Shown here piece after piece: positions 1 to 13,898 of a DNA stretch of 64,000 bases (position 1 is the stretch's first letter; each line of letters starts with the position of its first letter). The translations under genes were made by a program, and so were the position numbers. The notes under the pieces are model-generated. The model worked only from the letters and a program-made list of their open reading frames with translations, had not been told where the DNA came from and did not search any database. Source of the DNA: Glomus cerebriforme (Eukaryota > Glomeromycota > Glomeromycetes > Glomerales > Glomeraceae); NCBI GenBank assembly GCA_003550305.1, contig QKYT01000038.1, positions 97,306 to 161,305 of the forward strand, in the 5' to 3' direction.

Positions 1-2206
1 GTAAAAAAACACACATAATTGGTAATTTAAAATAATGTTTAACATTTGTTTAAGGGTTGCATCTGAGGGCTTTAGTCAAAAAAATAGAAGATCTTTGGCT
101 ATAGGAAAGTTTTTTGTAAACATATTGCATTGTGAAAAAAAAACATTTAAATATGTAGACGAAAATATAAAAAAAAAAGTTCGTTGAAGTTTGGTCACGT
201 TGTGTAAAAAAAATCACGTTGCATTAAACATGAATATTAAGTAATTTATTTGTCGATCAATTTTTAATTAGTGATCGACACGTGAAATGAAATATCCGCC
301 GACTGTTAATAAATAAATCCTATCATTATTATAATTTACTAATATTATAATATTAGCCAGAATTAGAGGATGTTTAAAGCCATTATAATAATACAAGATA
401 GATAGAAAAATAGTAATATAATATATAGTTAATAGTTTATAAGTTAACTTAGAATATAAATATGAATGTATTATGATAGATAGTTAATTAAATGATATAA
501 TAATTATATGTAATTAGACAGTACAGTAATGATGTAAAAGTCACGTGAGAATTATGATGTAATATCAAAGTAGTAATAATAAATCATAATTCATAATAAG
601 TAAAAAAAAAATAGTAATAAAGAAAAAAAGAAAAGAAATATTAAGAGATAAAATCTCTTAGAAAATATTTTCATATAACAAAATTTATTAAAAATAGGAT
701 AGCTATTGGCTTTAATAAAAGCAAAACTTTGTAATTTGAAAAATAAGAAAAATAAATAAATAAATAAACACATCTATTAAAATATAAACTTTTGATTCTT
801 TGGTTATTTCTTATGAGTAAATAACTACTGGATAAACTATTATTATAATTCTCAAAATATAAACTTTAGACTTTTAATTTCTTTTGCAAATTTCTTTTAT
901 CTTTAATGAAATATCAATCAATATTATGAAGATACCAACTTCTATATATTTTTCTTTTCATTGATAAAATAAAGTAGTAGAACTTCCAATGATCTTTATG
1001 AAGTCATCATATTTAAAGATGGTCAATGATCCTACAGATCTGTTTCAATCCTAGGACTGCCAGTTTTAGGATTTTGTAAGACCAGACTATGGTCTTTTTT
1101 TTCTGTGATATAGTAAGGATCGGTCCTAGAACTGATATAAATTTTTGTAATGATCTTTATATTAATTATATTATATATAGTTTTTTTACAAATGAAAGTT
1201 TTTTTAAAACTTATTAGAAATATATTAATATTTTCTTTTTTTATTACCACCTAGGGTAGTATAAAGACTTTTTCTTTTAAATAAAAAAATTAAAAAGACT
1301 GATCGGTCTTAAAAAGATTGTAGAACTAATAGTTTTATCAGTTTTTGATCATGTGATTTGAGACTGAAAGATTAAGATTCTATACTGAGATAAACCAGTT
1401 TATCTTTTTATGGTATAGAACTAGTAAGATCATAGTCTTTCAGAACTATTGACTATCTTTAACCATGTTTGATCATGTGATTTAAAATAACTTAAATATT
1501 AAATATCTTGTAAACTAAGGTTAATGTTAACTTAAAACTTATAGAATAAATGTACTTTGCAAGATTACTTAAGTCAAAAAAAGTTGATTTTGAATAGTGT
1601 TTTTGACTTTATATATAGACGAATGATCTTTGCTGATCATATCCAAAATTGGGAAATGTCTAAAGCGAAGTAGAATCATATGATCATAGTGAATATCTGT
1701 CATCTTCTATGTTATACTTTCATTTTCCATTTTTTCTAAATATTCTAGAAACAGAATTTTTTCGATAAGTGAAATCCTATTTATCATCTATTATTTGTCA
1801 CATGCATAATTTCTTAATGCCATAATTCCGGCCAAAAATTTTACGAAAATCACGTGATTCTGCTCTCGCTTTAGACGTACCCCAAAATTTGATTTTAGCA
1901 AACATGAAAAAAGTCAAATAAATAAAAAAACAGTGTTCTAAATCTCATTAGGTATTCTAATTAAACTTGCAGAGCGGGCCAAAATACAATACACTTACTA
2001 ACTGTATTTTGAAAGGTTATATAGGTTGGGAAAAGTTTTATTTAGAAAAAACTATATTTTTTGAGTCACGTGATCGAACACGGCTTTAGACGTCCCCCAG
2101 AATTAGTTATAATTTTGGCCTGAATTAACTTCTAATCACGTGATCTATCCAAAACCTAATTACCCAACACTTGTTTTAGGGTCTATAAAACAGCTTTTCT
2201 TTAAAA
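1..2206. other. A+T-rich intergenic region upstream of the POLD4-like gene
   Basis: I see no supportable gene here. The stretch is A+T-rich with several CACGTG palindromes (about 278, 542, 1851, 2067 and 2137). Two related blocks, about 1847-1895 and 2065-2115, each carry TCACGTGAT followed by GCTTTAGACGT and a run of C. The segment 1730-1830 resembles 15350-15420 (shared phrases such as GTGAAATCCTATTT and TCACATG), so part of this stretch is probably a dispersed repeat. Short open frames on the minus strand near 600-770 and 1030-1250 are low-complexity or repetitive and are not called. Confidence 0.6.
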
Positions 2207-2854
2207 ATGCCAAAACGCAAAAATTCCTCTTCAAGACAACAAAAACTAACTGAGCTATTTCCTTCTGCTAAAAGAGATAAAGCAGCTGAAAAAGATAACC
2301 CAAAAAAGAAACTTAAGCAAACTATAATTGAAAAGAGTGAAAGAGAAGAGCGGTATAATGAAGAAATAAATCTTGTGGCGACGCATGAGGATACCTTAGC
2401 TTCTGTTAAACAAGAAGATCTTGCTTCAAGTCATCAGAAGATATTAGATGGATCTGAAAAAGACCAGGAAGTTGAAGCTTTAATATATGAAGATAATGCT
2501 GTTTCACACGAGACTTCTGATATGGAAAGCGAACCAGAAGAATTACCAAAAAATCGTGTAGAAATTCAACCGAAGCTCAGTAAGCCATATCATAATCAAT
2601 CAAATTTAAATGAGGAATGTTTTTTTATTATCTAAAAAAAATCTTTTTTAGCGTTTCATGATGAAGATTATACACCGATAGATAAACTTCTTCACGCATT
2701 TGACCTGAATTATCAATTCGGTCCTTGTATTGGATTAACAAGATTAGAGCGTTGGGAGAGAGCTCATAGACTTGGTTTAAATCCACCGGAAGAAGTTAGA
2801 GATGCATTAACTAACCCAGAACTAAATGAATGTGTCTTTTACGGAAGAGTATGA
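2207..2854 (+). CDS. POLD4: DNA polymerase delta subunit 4 (POLD4/Cdm1-like)
   Basis: Small accessory subunit of replicative DNA polymerase delta, acting in the nucleus. The model has two exons, 2207-2618 and 2652-2854, giving 204 residues. The C-terminus is diagnostic: after an acidic low-complexity middle it reads LLHAFDLNYQFGPCIGLTRL, then ERWERAHRLGLNPPEEV, the conserved POLD4 block (aspartate, FGPC.G, TRL.RW, GL.PP). The N-terminus is lysine-rich with a PIP-box-like QQKLTELF at about residues 12-19, consistent with binding PCNA, although the penultimate position is Leu rather than Phe or Tyr. The N-terminal half is longer than in the human 107-residue protein. The intron of 33 bp is unusually short but restores the frame exactly into the conserved domain. 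Family assignment is firm; the PIP function is inferred. Confidence 0.88.
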
Positions 2855-3190
2855 TTTTTTAGGAAATAGATATATTATACATTCGTCCTTTTAATTAGGG
2901 AGGATTATAGTGTGCTAGAATGTTAAATTGTAATATCAAAAATTTTATTGCAACTAAATAAACTATTTAAAAGAGTTTTTTTTTAAAAAAAAGGACAAAG
3001 GCTAATACTAATCAATGATAGATTTTTACTCGCTATGATATAAAATTGTCGTTCAAGTATTGAAAAATAACTTCATATATTGTATAATATGAAATATACA
3101 TGATTTTCAGTATATAAAACTCTATATCTATCCTTTTTCTTTCCTTCCTTCCTTTTTTCCCCTCCAAACTCTATTTTCTCTCTTTTTTTT
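2855..3190. other. Convergent 3' intergenic region
   Basis: This lies between the 3' ends of the POLD4-like and thymidylate synthase genes. It contains A+T-rich sequence and a C/T-rich stretch at about 3127-3190. I see nothing else. Confidence 0.6.
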
Positions 3191-4457
<1,267 letters not shown>

Positions 4458-6115
4458 ATGTATTCATTTCAGCCACCAGAGGAGGAGGAACTCCAAATTG
4501 AGAACAAATACCTTAAAGAAAAGAAAATTGGAGAAGGAACATACGCAAAAGTATATAGAGGTACAGTTCTATATATGAATAGTTTAACAAATTGTTTCGT
4601 ATGTTAACATTTAAATATATAGGTATTGAACGCGCAACTGGGCGGACCGTTGCAATCAAAAAGATAAAACTTGTACAAACTGAAATTGGCTCACAAGGCA
4701 TCGAATTATCTGCCGTAAGGGAAGTCAAGTGCTTACGTGAGTTACGGCATCCAAATGTAATCGAGGTGAGTCAGTAATTTGAATTTTTATTAAATTATGA
4801 ATCAACTAAATCTTTAAACCAATTTTTTTTTTTATAAATAGTTGATTGATATTTATTCTCATAAATCCAATTTAAAACTTGTGTTGGAATATTTGGATTC
4901 TGATTTAGAAATGATAATAAAGGATAAGAGTATCCTTTTTCAGGCTCCTGACATTAAAAGCTGGATGTTAATGACACTACGAGGATTGGATCACTGCCAC
5001 AGAAATTGGATCCTGCATCGTGTAAGTTTAAAATTTTTTCGCAATGGCCTTAACTTGCAAAATCATATTTAATATTATTAATAATTTACAGGATATGAAA
5101 CCAAATAACTTGTTGGTAGGGAAGGATGGTCAACTAAAAATTGCGGATTTTGGTCTAGCTCGTGATTACGGAGATCCTCATGCTAAAAACATGTCACCTC
5201 AAGTAGTTACACGGTATTGTTCTTGTTCAAATTTTAATTTTTTTTCGATATACAAAATAAAATTTAATAAAAAAGCATAATCTTTATCTATAAAGTTGGT
5301 ATCGAGCTCCTGAATTGTTTTTTATGCCGTCTCAGTATGGTTACGCGGTAGACATTTGGTCAGTGGGTTGTATATTTGCCGAATTGTTGCTGAGAACACC
5401 TTATCTTGCTGGAGAAAGTGATCTTGCGCAGCTCGAACTTATTTTTAAAGCCTTGGGAACTCCTACCGAGGAGGATTGGCCGGTACTTGTATAAAATTTT
5501 ACGCGTATTCAATGAAAAATTTACTTTAATTTCCTAAAAATTTTTTTATCTTAGGGTTTTTCTGAATTAGCTCGAGATATGAAATTTCAAAAATATTCAA
5601 GGACTCCATTACAAGTTCATTTCAAAGCTGCAGGGTCCGATGCAATAGATTTATTGGAAAAAATGTTAGCTTATGATCCCAATAAAAGAATTAATACGCG
5701 AGAGGTCTGCAAAAATTTGATTATCATGTATTATAAATATTTATTAATGATGATTATTATATATATATATGTTTTTTATTTAGGCATTACTTCACTCTTA
5801 CTTTCGTAAACTTCCTAGGCCCACACCGCCAGATCAATTACCAAAACAGCAAAAGGCACAGGAAAATGCAATCCAACAAAAGGAATTGAATTCCAAACCA
5901 CCTACACGTGAATTATCGAACAAACGTAAAGCACAAGAGACAAATAATAAAGGTGAAAAAAAGATCCATTGTTCCTAATTAATTTCTTCTATTATTATTA
6001 TTTTTTATTTTTTTTCTATTTTATTTATTATATAGATTTACAAAACGAAGAAGTTAATAAGATAGAGGAACGTGGCACTAAAAAGCGCATGAATAGAATA
6101 TTGACATATAACTAA
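4458..6115 (+). CDS. CDK7: CDK7/Mcs6/Kin28-type cyclin-dependent kinase
   Basis: Serine/threonine kinase of the CDK-activating kinase and TFIIH module; it phosphorylates CDKs and the RNA polymerase II C-terminal domain. Eight exons (4458-4560, 4623-4765, 4842-5021, 5092-5213, 5296-5482, 5555-5704, 5784-5952, 6036-6115) give 377 residues. Visible motifs are the glycine loop [20 protein letters not shown] with the catalytic lysine, the cyclin-binding helix [14 protein letters not shown], catalytic HRDMKPNN, the magnesium loop [10 protein letters not shown], the activation segment [15 protein letters not shown], and [13 protein letters not shown]. The tail [15 protein letters not shown] is typical of CDK7. 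At the activating T-loop position there is serine (MSPQVVTRW), as in fission-yeast Mcs6, where animal CDK7 has threonine. All splice sites are GT...AG and keep the frame. Confidence 0.95.
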
Positions 6116-6562
6116 CTATTTAATTTTAATTTTAGATTTATATTATTATATATTGAATAGATTATTTACAGATTCCATTTACTTGCGAAACCAAAAAAAA
6201 ACAATAATAATAAATCATACTAAACATGGCTACAATATAATTTAATTATTTTATTTTTTGCACATACTTTATTTGTTATTAAATTAAGTTACTTAATTTT
6301 TGCGGAAAATATAGATAAATATAGGTAGCTGGTATTCGAATTTAGTATGAAAATCTACAATCATATAAGTTGGTATTTTTTTTAAAAAAATGCCGAATTT
6401 ATTTCATGCAATAGCACCGTATTGTCTTGAATTATTATTGCCAATAAAATTTTGTCGAATTTCTGGGAACAAAGAATCTGTTTCAATGGGCATTCCTCTT
6501 TCTTCGTTAGTAAAATTATTTACATCATTATTGTGGACTCTGTTATTTGCTCTGCCATATAG
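6116..6562. other. Convergent intergenic region
   Basis: A+T-rich 3' flanks of the CDK7-like and NIPA-type genes. No feature is seen beyond the antisense part of the latter. Confidence 0.55.
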
Positions 6563-7603
6563 TCAATCAAGACTTTTCTCTTTAGCTTTCTTAATTTGTT
6601 TCCCAATTTTTTCTTCAATATTGGAATGTAACAAGAACAATGCACCTCTGAGAATTGCTATGATTCCAAGACAAAAACCAATGACAGACCACCATGCTCC
6701 AACTTCTTCAAATACAATCATACCACTTAAAGCTACAAATGTTACATGCGATGCGTAGAACATTGGTTGAAACTGTGTGACTCGATATTTATTTAATGCT
6801 AACTGTTTACAAGTTTCTTGACCTATTATACCAATAATGAGTGTAAATATTATAACTAAAAAAGAAAATATCAAAGCAAGCATTGATGCGTTTTCGTCCA
6901 ATTTTGGTTTAAAAGGAGCAAACACCCAGACTTTTAGTAAAAGTGCCAAAAATTTTGATGCCACTACAGTCAATGATCCAAACCCTGCAGTCATGATTAC
7001 ATAAAGAACTAAGGATGATTTTCCTTTTCTGGCGCGTACCATCATAATCAAGATACATTGGATCACAAGTATTGTAATCAGCCACAGAATTACGTGCAAT
7101 CTAGTCATATAGAAGAACAATTTTGAAGTTGTTTTTAAATGATTTTCGATACTATTTACAGTAGTTGCAGAAAATAAAATTGTTGTGAGTACACCAGAGA
7201 GGATCCAAATATAACCTTTTGTTTGACGAAAACTAATTTGTTCATCTAACAAAAACTTTGCAAGTATAGCATTTACAACTACTCCCAGGATTCCAAGAGG
7301 AGTAACAACCGACGCGGGTATAAGAGAAAGAGCAACCCAATTTCCACATAGCTCGCCTAGATATACTGAAGAAATCCCCATAAGCCATGTTCGATCTTTG
7401 AACCTTGAATAAGTTCCAGGAACAGGTGTAGTAGTTGGTAGAAGCGGCTGAGAAGAAAATTTAGTATCAGAACTGTTTGAAACTTGTCTAGTGTGTGATG
7501 TAGGTACTGTTCCACGCGTTAGTGCATACTTTTGTAGACAGTTGCCCAAGCCGATAATTGAATTACCCGCTAACGCAGCGATAAGTCCCCAGAAAAATGA
7601 CAT
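6563..7603 (-). CDS. NIPA-type magnesium transporter (DUF803)
   Basis: Multi-pass membrane protein of 346 residues in one exon. It belongs to the NIPA family of magnesium transporters in the drug/metabolite transporter clan, usually located in plasma or endosomal membranes. The first helix holds the family signature: a hydrophobic stretch, GNSIIGLGNCLQKYAL, then a polar loop. Around residues 90-115 is SLIPASVVTPLGILGVVVNA, the strongly conserved second signature (P..VV.PLG...V..NA), followed by LLDEQISFRQTKGYIWILSG. About nine hydrophobic segments can be counted. Near the C-terminus are FQPMFYASHVTFVALSGMIV and FEE, also conserved. The loop after the first helix is serine/threonine-rich, as in fungal members. 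The tail is short and basic. Substrate specificity for magnesium is inferred from the family. Confidence 0.88.
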   Translation of the reverse strand: MSFFWGLIAALAGNSIIGLGNCLQKYALTRGTVPTSHTRQVSNSSDTKFSSQPLLPTTTPVPGTYSRFKDRTWLMGISSVYLGELCGNWVALSLIPASVVTPLGILGVVVNAILAKFLLDEQISFRQTKGYIWILSGVLTTILFSATTVNSIENHLKTTSKLFFYMTRLHVILWLITILVIQCILIMMVRARKGKSSLVLYVIMTAGFGSLTVVASKFLALLLKVWVFAPFKPKLDENASMLALIFSFLVIIFTLIIGIIGQETCKQLALNKYRVTQFQPMFYASHVTFVALSGMIVFEEVGAWWSVIGFCLGIIAILRGALFLLHSNIEEKIGKQIKKAKEKSLD

Positions 7604-8050
7604 AAATAAGATGGTTTATCTATAATGAGTGTTAATAACCATCCGCGGTCTACGCGGTGGTATATTTTTTACAATTATTTGGAAAAAAAAAAACAAAAAA
7701 ATTTTAAAAGGAAATGTGTAGTTTTCAAAGGCAGCTGTAACTAAATTTTTTAATTTCCATTCACGATCTCTATATATACACTGAAAATATAATTATTTGT
7801 TATACAACTTTGATTAAAATTGTCCTATATCCTGAAGTAGGTATGTGACACGAGTTTCAATAGTTTCAACGTGAAACTGCTAATTCTAGATCACCAATGT
7901 TTTTTACTATATGTGAGAAAAAATAATTATTGTCTTTGTGACAAAATCGAAATTAACCGATGTTGATGTAACAAATGAAGTAGTATCCAAATTTGGCAAA
8001 GTATTTAAAAATACATTGTTTAAATTTTATATTGAAGGAAAAGTTTTGAA
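7604..8050. promoter_or_regulatory. Divergent intergenic region (NIPA-type / TRAPPC9)
   Basis: 447 bp between divergent start codons. It contains short A runs and no recognisable repeat or RNA gene. It presumably holds both promoters; no specific site is evident. Confidence 0.4.
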
Positions 8051-11000
8051 ATGGATCCTCTTCTTTTCACTGCTCCTGCTCGTATCCGAGTGTTACTAGT
8101 CCCAGTACATCCGATTAAAGCTCCAACTTTTCACAGACATGTTCAATTAGTAAAAAACTTTAATGTAGTAAGACTTGGAGACGTAACCCCGGATATGCGA
8201 GGTGTTCAATGTAAGTAATATTTATAGATTTAACGAAATTTTTAGAATGACAGATATTTAGGGAATTATTATGTAAATACGATTGGTGAATTTTAAATGA
8301 AAATGCAATTCATGGAATTCATCAAATCGGATTCGATTACATTGAAAAGAGTTTAATTATTAATGTGAGATTAAAAAAAAAAAGGATTGAAAGCATAGGA
8401 AACAATTCTTGTTTGCTTTAGCTCAGATACAAATATTATAATGTTTCATTGATGTATGTTGTGCCAAATCAAACATAAGCAGCCATGTTCAGCTCACAGC
8501 TCTTTCATGAAGGTCAGTTACATTTTAACTTTGTAACTTCTTACGAACCGGAACATGCTTATCTTGAAGAATTTCAAATGCATCGTAGGATTTTTGGGGT
8601 ATGAATATATATAATTTTCTTTACTTTCATTTGAAATGTTTGATGCTAATTTAATTTTGATCTATATAGGTTATTGGTATAATGGATTGTTGTGAATGGT
8701 CCAATTTAAAGGAAGGTTATAATAAATTCAGTGAGATAATTAAAAATGTAAGATAAATTTTACCGTTATTATGTAATAATATATAATAATTCTTATATTA
8801 AAATAATTTTTTTTATTAAGTATCGTACTGCTGTTGCCCATCGGTGTTTTGCATTTGATCCGTCAGAAGATCAACCTGATGATACTAAAGGGCTGATTAT
8901 GATTCCAAATGTTGGAGAAATGAATTTTTATATGAGCACAATGATTTCAGATTTTGCAAATAATATTCTTACTGAATTTGGCAATTTAGTATGTCATTTA
9001 AATATGTATGTTGTATATAGATCAGTCGCCTAATAATTTTTTATAAATATTTAGGCAGCCGATATTGAAAAAAGACCAATTATTTATTCCCCAAAAATGC
9101 CAACACCAAATTCTCTTCAACTTCAAAATGGAACTAATCTCCAGTCATCAAATGGACGATATGCTGCGCCCCTCCAATCATATTCAGCTCCTGATTTAAA
9201 ATCATCTCAAACTCCTCCAGCATTTCCACTTACACCTCCCGTTCAAGCCATGACTACTGCTGGTGTCGGTGGTGCTACAGCAGGTGTTGCTCCTAAAGAT
9301 ACTTATCATAGTAGATCATTTTCATCTTCAACTTTAGTCAATATTGCTACTCAAGCTGCTAATGTTCCAACCGACATGAAATTGAGAAAGAGAGCTCCTG
9401 GACGAACTCAAAAATTAATTGCAGATTTATATCTAATGGCTGGAAGATTACCAAATGCTGTATCAAAGTAAGCAAAAATAATACATAAATTTATAAATTT
9501 ATAAATTGTCTTATTATAATATTTAATATACTTTTTAGTTATATGTTCGCTATTGAAGCCACAAAAGCAAATGGTGATTATTTATGGCATGGATCAGCTT
9601 TAGAAGGATTATGTGTTGGTTTACTTTTTGCAGCATATCTTCATACAGATCTTGAGGTGAGATATTTAAACCTATTATCACATTTACTATTAATCAACTT
9701 TCATTATTTATATGATCATTTTCGTATAGTCCTCCGTCATTCAATCTCCAATTTCGCCAACTACAACTGATCCACCTTCATCCCCTGAGTTACCCAAAGC
9801 TCTTTGGGCAGATATAACTGATAAATATGTTAATGTCCTTACATTATATGCTAAAACTTCAAGTTCTTCAAATGATCAAGTCCCTCCTTTAATTTATACA
9901 GAAGCTTGTCTGAAAGTTGCAAAATTATTAGCATGTATTTGGGTAGCAGGTGGATGGGGTGATGATGCATTAAAGTTAATCGTTCATGGTGGGACTCCTG
10001 AAAAGGGATTAAATGAAAAATGGGGACTAAGCTCTGTAAGCGGAGTTTCAAAAATCGAAGTTACTCAATGGGCAATGAAAGGATACGGATCTTACGTAGA
10101 AGATATGAGTATTACTGAACAGGTATTATTAAATAAATATCTTTTTAATATTTTATAAATTTATAGATATTAACTGGAGTATATTTTTAGATTCATATTA
10201 CAACTACTTTATCCACCATCTTTTCAATTATTAACTTTCGTCGAAAGCATACGTTCTTCCTTCGTCAGACAGCTTTGTTAATTTTACCACTCATTGCCAA
10301 ACCACGTAATTCACCACAGGCTAATAAACCGCCAACTGGTAGTGAAAGTGGTTTATTGACTTGTTTGAAAAAAATTACTGAAACATATGGTATAGGAGGT
10401 AATCCCATTTTACATTGCTTTGTACTAAGGTTGCCTTTAAAACTCAAAGTCCGATAGTCTAAACTGGTATTTAATAGTGTTCTAAACTTCGAAACTAATT
10501 TAGAAGTTCGAAATTCAGTCTTCCAGGAGTTTAGAAGGGCATCTATACTTTGTATAATTAATAGAATATCAAGTTAATCAATGTTACTTTATAATTAGAT
10601 GATGCTGACAAAACGGATTATTCTGTAATCGTTGAGGATGCACGAATACTCGCTTTTGGTTGGCCTGATATTCAAATTGACGTATTAAAAGATGCCTTAA
10701 TGATTTCTGAAGCTCTTCCAGGTATGTAATCTTATATTCTTCTTCATTTAATTTAAGAATTTATAATTTATAATTATTTATTTTCAAGATTATCCATCTA
10801 TGGTAAAATATACAACGAGACTCTTGCGTAAATTATTCATGTATTTACACAGAGATGAACAAGTACGATTATCTGCATCAATTCCACGTATTGTTAGTGC
10901 AGGTAAAAAACAAGGATTGGATATGGAATTTAAATATTGGGGCTTGAATATAGTTAAAGGAATTCAAGTATGTCGGTATGTAGAAAAAATTTGGATTTTC

Positions 11001-13898
11001 ATGTAAATAAGTATAAGAATTTAAAACTAATTGATAAATAAATCAGTCCCACCTCAAGAAGAATACCTTATCCACATGCTGGTAAAAAATTATCCTTAAA
11101 GAATGAAGAAAAGAAAGAAGGTGTTAGTCCTTTTATTTATCAGTCTTTCAATAAAAAGAAAGCCGATAATGCTCAGGTATGTAACAATATTTTTATATAT
11201 ACTAGTTCAAAATATAAACGAATAAATGTATGTTTTTTGTATAGACGCATTTGGTAGCAAATGAAACCTCATATTTTTTGGTTACTTTGGCGAATCCTTT
11301 TGCATTTGATATGGATATTCAAAGTATATCAGTGAGGTAACCTAAATTTATTTTTTACTACGGTATAAGTAAGATATATACTTATAAAATTCTTTATTCG
11401 TTAATTTAGCACTGATGGTGTAGCTTTTACACCAAATACAACGTCAATCACCATATCAGCTAATACATCTGTAACATTAAGGATTCACGGGATACCTACT
11501 GAGCCGGGAGAGCTTATTGTCAGAGGATGTAAGATAAAAGTTCATGGTTGTTTAGAACAAGAATTTTGTGTATATTTACCACCAAGTGATGAAGAGATTA
11601 AAAGGAAAGAGAAAGAAGAAGAATATAATAAAAGGATAAAGAAATGGTATGTAAAGATATTAATATAATTTTTATTGCGTGATGTTTAATTAATTCATTT
11701 CATTTATAGTGGATTGGCTGTGTTAGGTCATTCAAATCATACAATTATTAACCAAAAAGGTTTATTTATAATATTTATAATATACATGTTATTTACTTTA
11801 TAATGAAAATTATTTAATTTATTTGTTTAATTGTGTTTAGATCATGTGCAACCTATTGAGCAAGAGAATTCACAATCACCTACTAAAAAAACGTTTATTC
11901 CGGAATTTCTAAAAGTTTCTGTCATTGCTGAACAACCGTTAATAAAAATTAAATCCACCTCATTAATGCATGGAGCAATAATGCTTTTTGAGGGAGAACA
12001 GTAAGAATACATGATAATTTATTAATTTATTTTATTTTTACACTATTAATAAAAACTTTTTTTTATTCTTAAGAACTGAGATGACAATAAAGCTTGAGAA
12101 TGTTGGTAAAATTCCGGTTGATTTCTTAAGTTTATCATTTAATGATTCAACTATTGCCAATGCACATGCATTATTAAATTCATCAGATATGCCAGCGGAA
12201 GAGGCATATGAAATGGAATTATATGCACATAGGCAATCTGTATTTTCTTGGAACCAGAAAGATAATGTTAAAATTTTACCGGGGAGTGAGTGGATCGTTA
12301 ATATTAATGTATTTGGAAAGAGAGGATGGTAAGTCAATTAATTAAGCATTAATCCTTGTTTAATTATATATTATAAGAAAACTTGATTTTTCTTTATTTT
12401 ATTTCTTAAAGTGTAAATGGAACTATACAGATAGATTATGGATATCTTAATCGACCAAATACATCAGAAGATGAACCATTTTATATAAGACAAGTTCATT
12501 ATCCAGTATTATTAACAATTCATCAAAATTTAGAAACAATTTCAATGGATATACTTAATTTTAAGCCATTAAGCGGAGGAGAAAATGATGGAGTAGTTAA
12601 CATCAGTTCAGATAATAATAATGGATTTGAATGTCAAAGAAATAAGTTGATTGAAGATTTACTTAAAGTTATGAAATGGAATAATAAAGGTAAAAAAGAA
12701 GATTTTATGGAAAAAATGGAAAATGATTATTGTTTATTAACATTTGATATAAGAAATGTTTGGCATGTTGGATTTGATGTTACTATTGAAGCTGATGAAG
12801 GTAGGAAAAATCACAAACAATTTTGAATTTATTTGGAAATTTATAAGATTATTTCTACTTTATTAGGAGAAGAAATTGATCCTTTAGCTATTACTACTAC
12901 TATTCAACCCACTTCAACTGCACGGTAAACATATACTTTTATTGAAAAAATTATTTTTATATTTAATATAACATACAAATAATTTATTCTTTTTTTTAAA
13001 AAAAAAAACAGAATTATCTTACCAATTAAAAGAATTTCGCTTTCAGAAAAAGAATATGCACAACCAATTCCTTCACTTTTAGAAAAACAATTTGTTGTAT
13101 CAAAAGGACCAAAAGGAACCATAGAACAAGAAAGATTAGCTTTAGCATTGTTTTGGTATAGAGAGAAATTATTACAAAAAATAAAAGCAACATGGGAATC
13201 TGTATCCTTAAAATTTTTTTCTTTTTTTTAAAAAATATATATTATTATTCTTAATTAATTATATTTTTTAATAGCCATTAACAAACCAAAAAGGAATAGT
13301 TGATATTAGATCATTAAGATTAAATAAATCAATGTTAAATGTATTAAAAATTAATGAAATATCATTTGGTATTGATATAGAAGATGGATCTAAAGTAACT
13401 AAATTATCTTGTAATCAATTTAAATGTCCTGTTAATGAATTTGTTAAAATGAAATTTGTAATATATAATAATCAAGGTAAGTTATTTTTTAATTTTTTTT
13501 TTTTGTTTTATAGAAAAAATTGATTAATATTTAATATTCAATATTAATAGAAAAACCAAGCAAGTTATGTATTCGAATTCAACCTGTACAAAGTTATAGT
13601 GATGGTATAATGGAATGGGATTTATCTAAAAGAATGGTTTGGAATGGATTATTACAAACTCCTTTACCAAAGGTATATTATAAATTTTTTTTATTAAATT
13701 AATATTTTTTATAAGTATTATTAATAAATCAATTTTAATTTTAAATAGATTGAACCAAAATCTTCAGTAACATATACATTACCAATATGTTTTTTTTCAA
13801 GAGGAGATTTTAAATTTTTATATCATTGTGAAGATGTTTATACAAGAACAATGTATTTTGATACACAACCATTGGTTGTTGAAGTAGTTGATAATTAG
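8051..13898 (+). CDS. TRAPPC9: TRAPP II complex subunit Trs120/TRAPPC9
   Basis: Subunit of the TRAPP II tethering and Rab-exchange complex at the Golgi. I model 22 exons: 8051-8210, 8483-8598, 8670-8747, 8821-8988, 9055-9467, 9539-9656, 9730-10122, 10191-10398, 10599-10721, 10789-10975, 11047-11176, 11245-11336, 11410-11646, 11710-11759, 11841-12000, 12074-12328, 12412-12800, 12867-12924, 13012-13201, 13275-13476, 13551-13672, 13749-13898, summing to 1332 residues. The N-terminus (TAPARIRVLLVPV, then LVKNFNVVRLGDVTPD) and KLRKRAPGRTQKLIADLYLMAGR with the following DYLWHGSALEG segment are characteristic of Trs120. The C-terminal half has the expected beta-sandwich repeats. The first intron (272 bp) is the longest and could hide a small exon. 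Two tracts of non-conserved Pro/Ser/Thr-rich sequence occur around residues 210-270. Family length (yeast 1289, human 1148) agrees. Confidence 0.92.

Noticed and set aside
1032..1250. 72-codon minus-strand frame
   Set aside because: It falls in repetitive A+T-rich text with no recognisable domain and no splice partner.
6390..6758. 122-codon plus-strand frame
   Set aside because: It mostly overlaps the well-supported NIPA-type gene in antisense and has no family features.
10399..10598. The longer TRAPPC9 intron as a host for a tRNA or small RNA
   Set aside because: It contains only short inverted text; no tRNA box or cloverleaf could be drawn.
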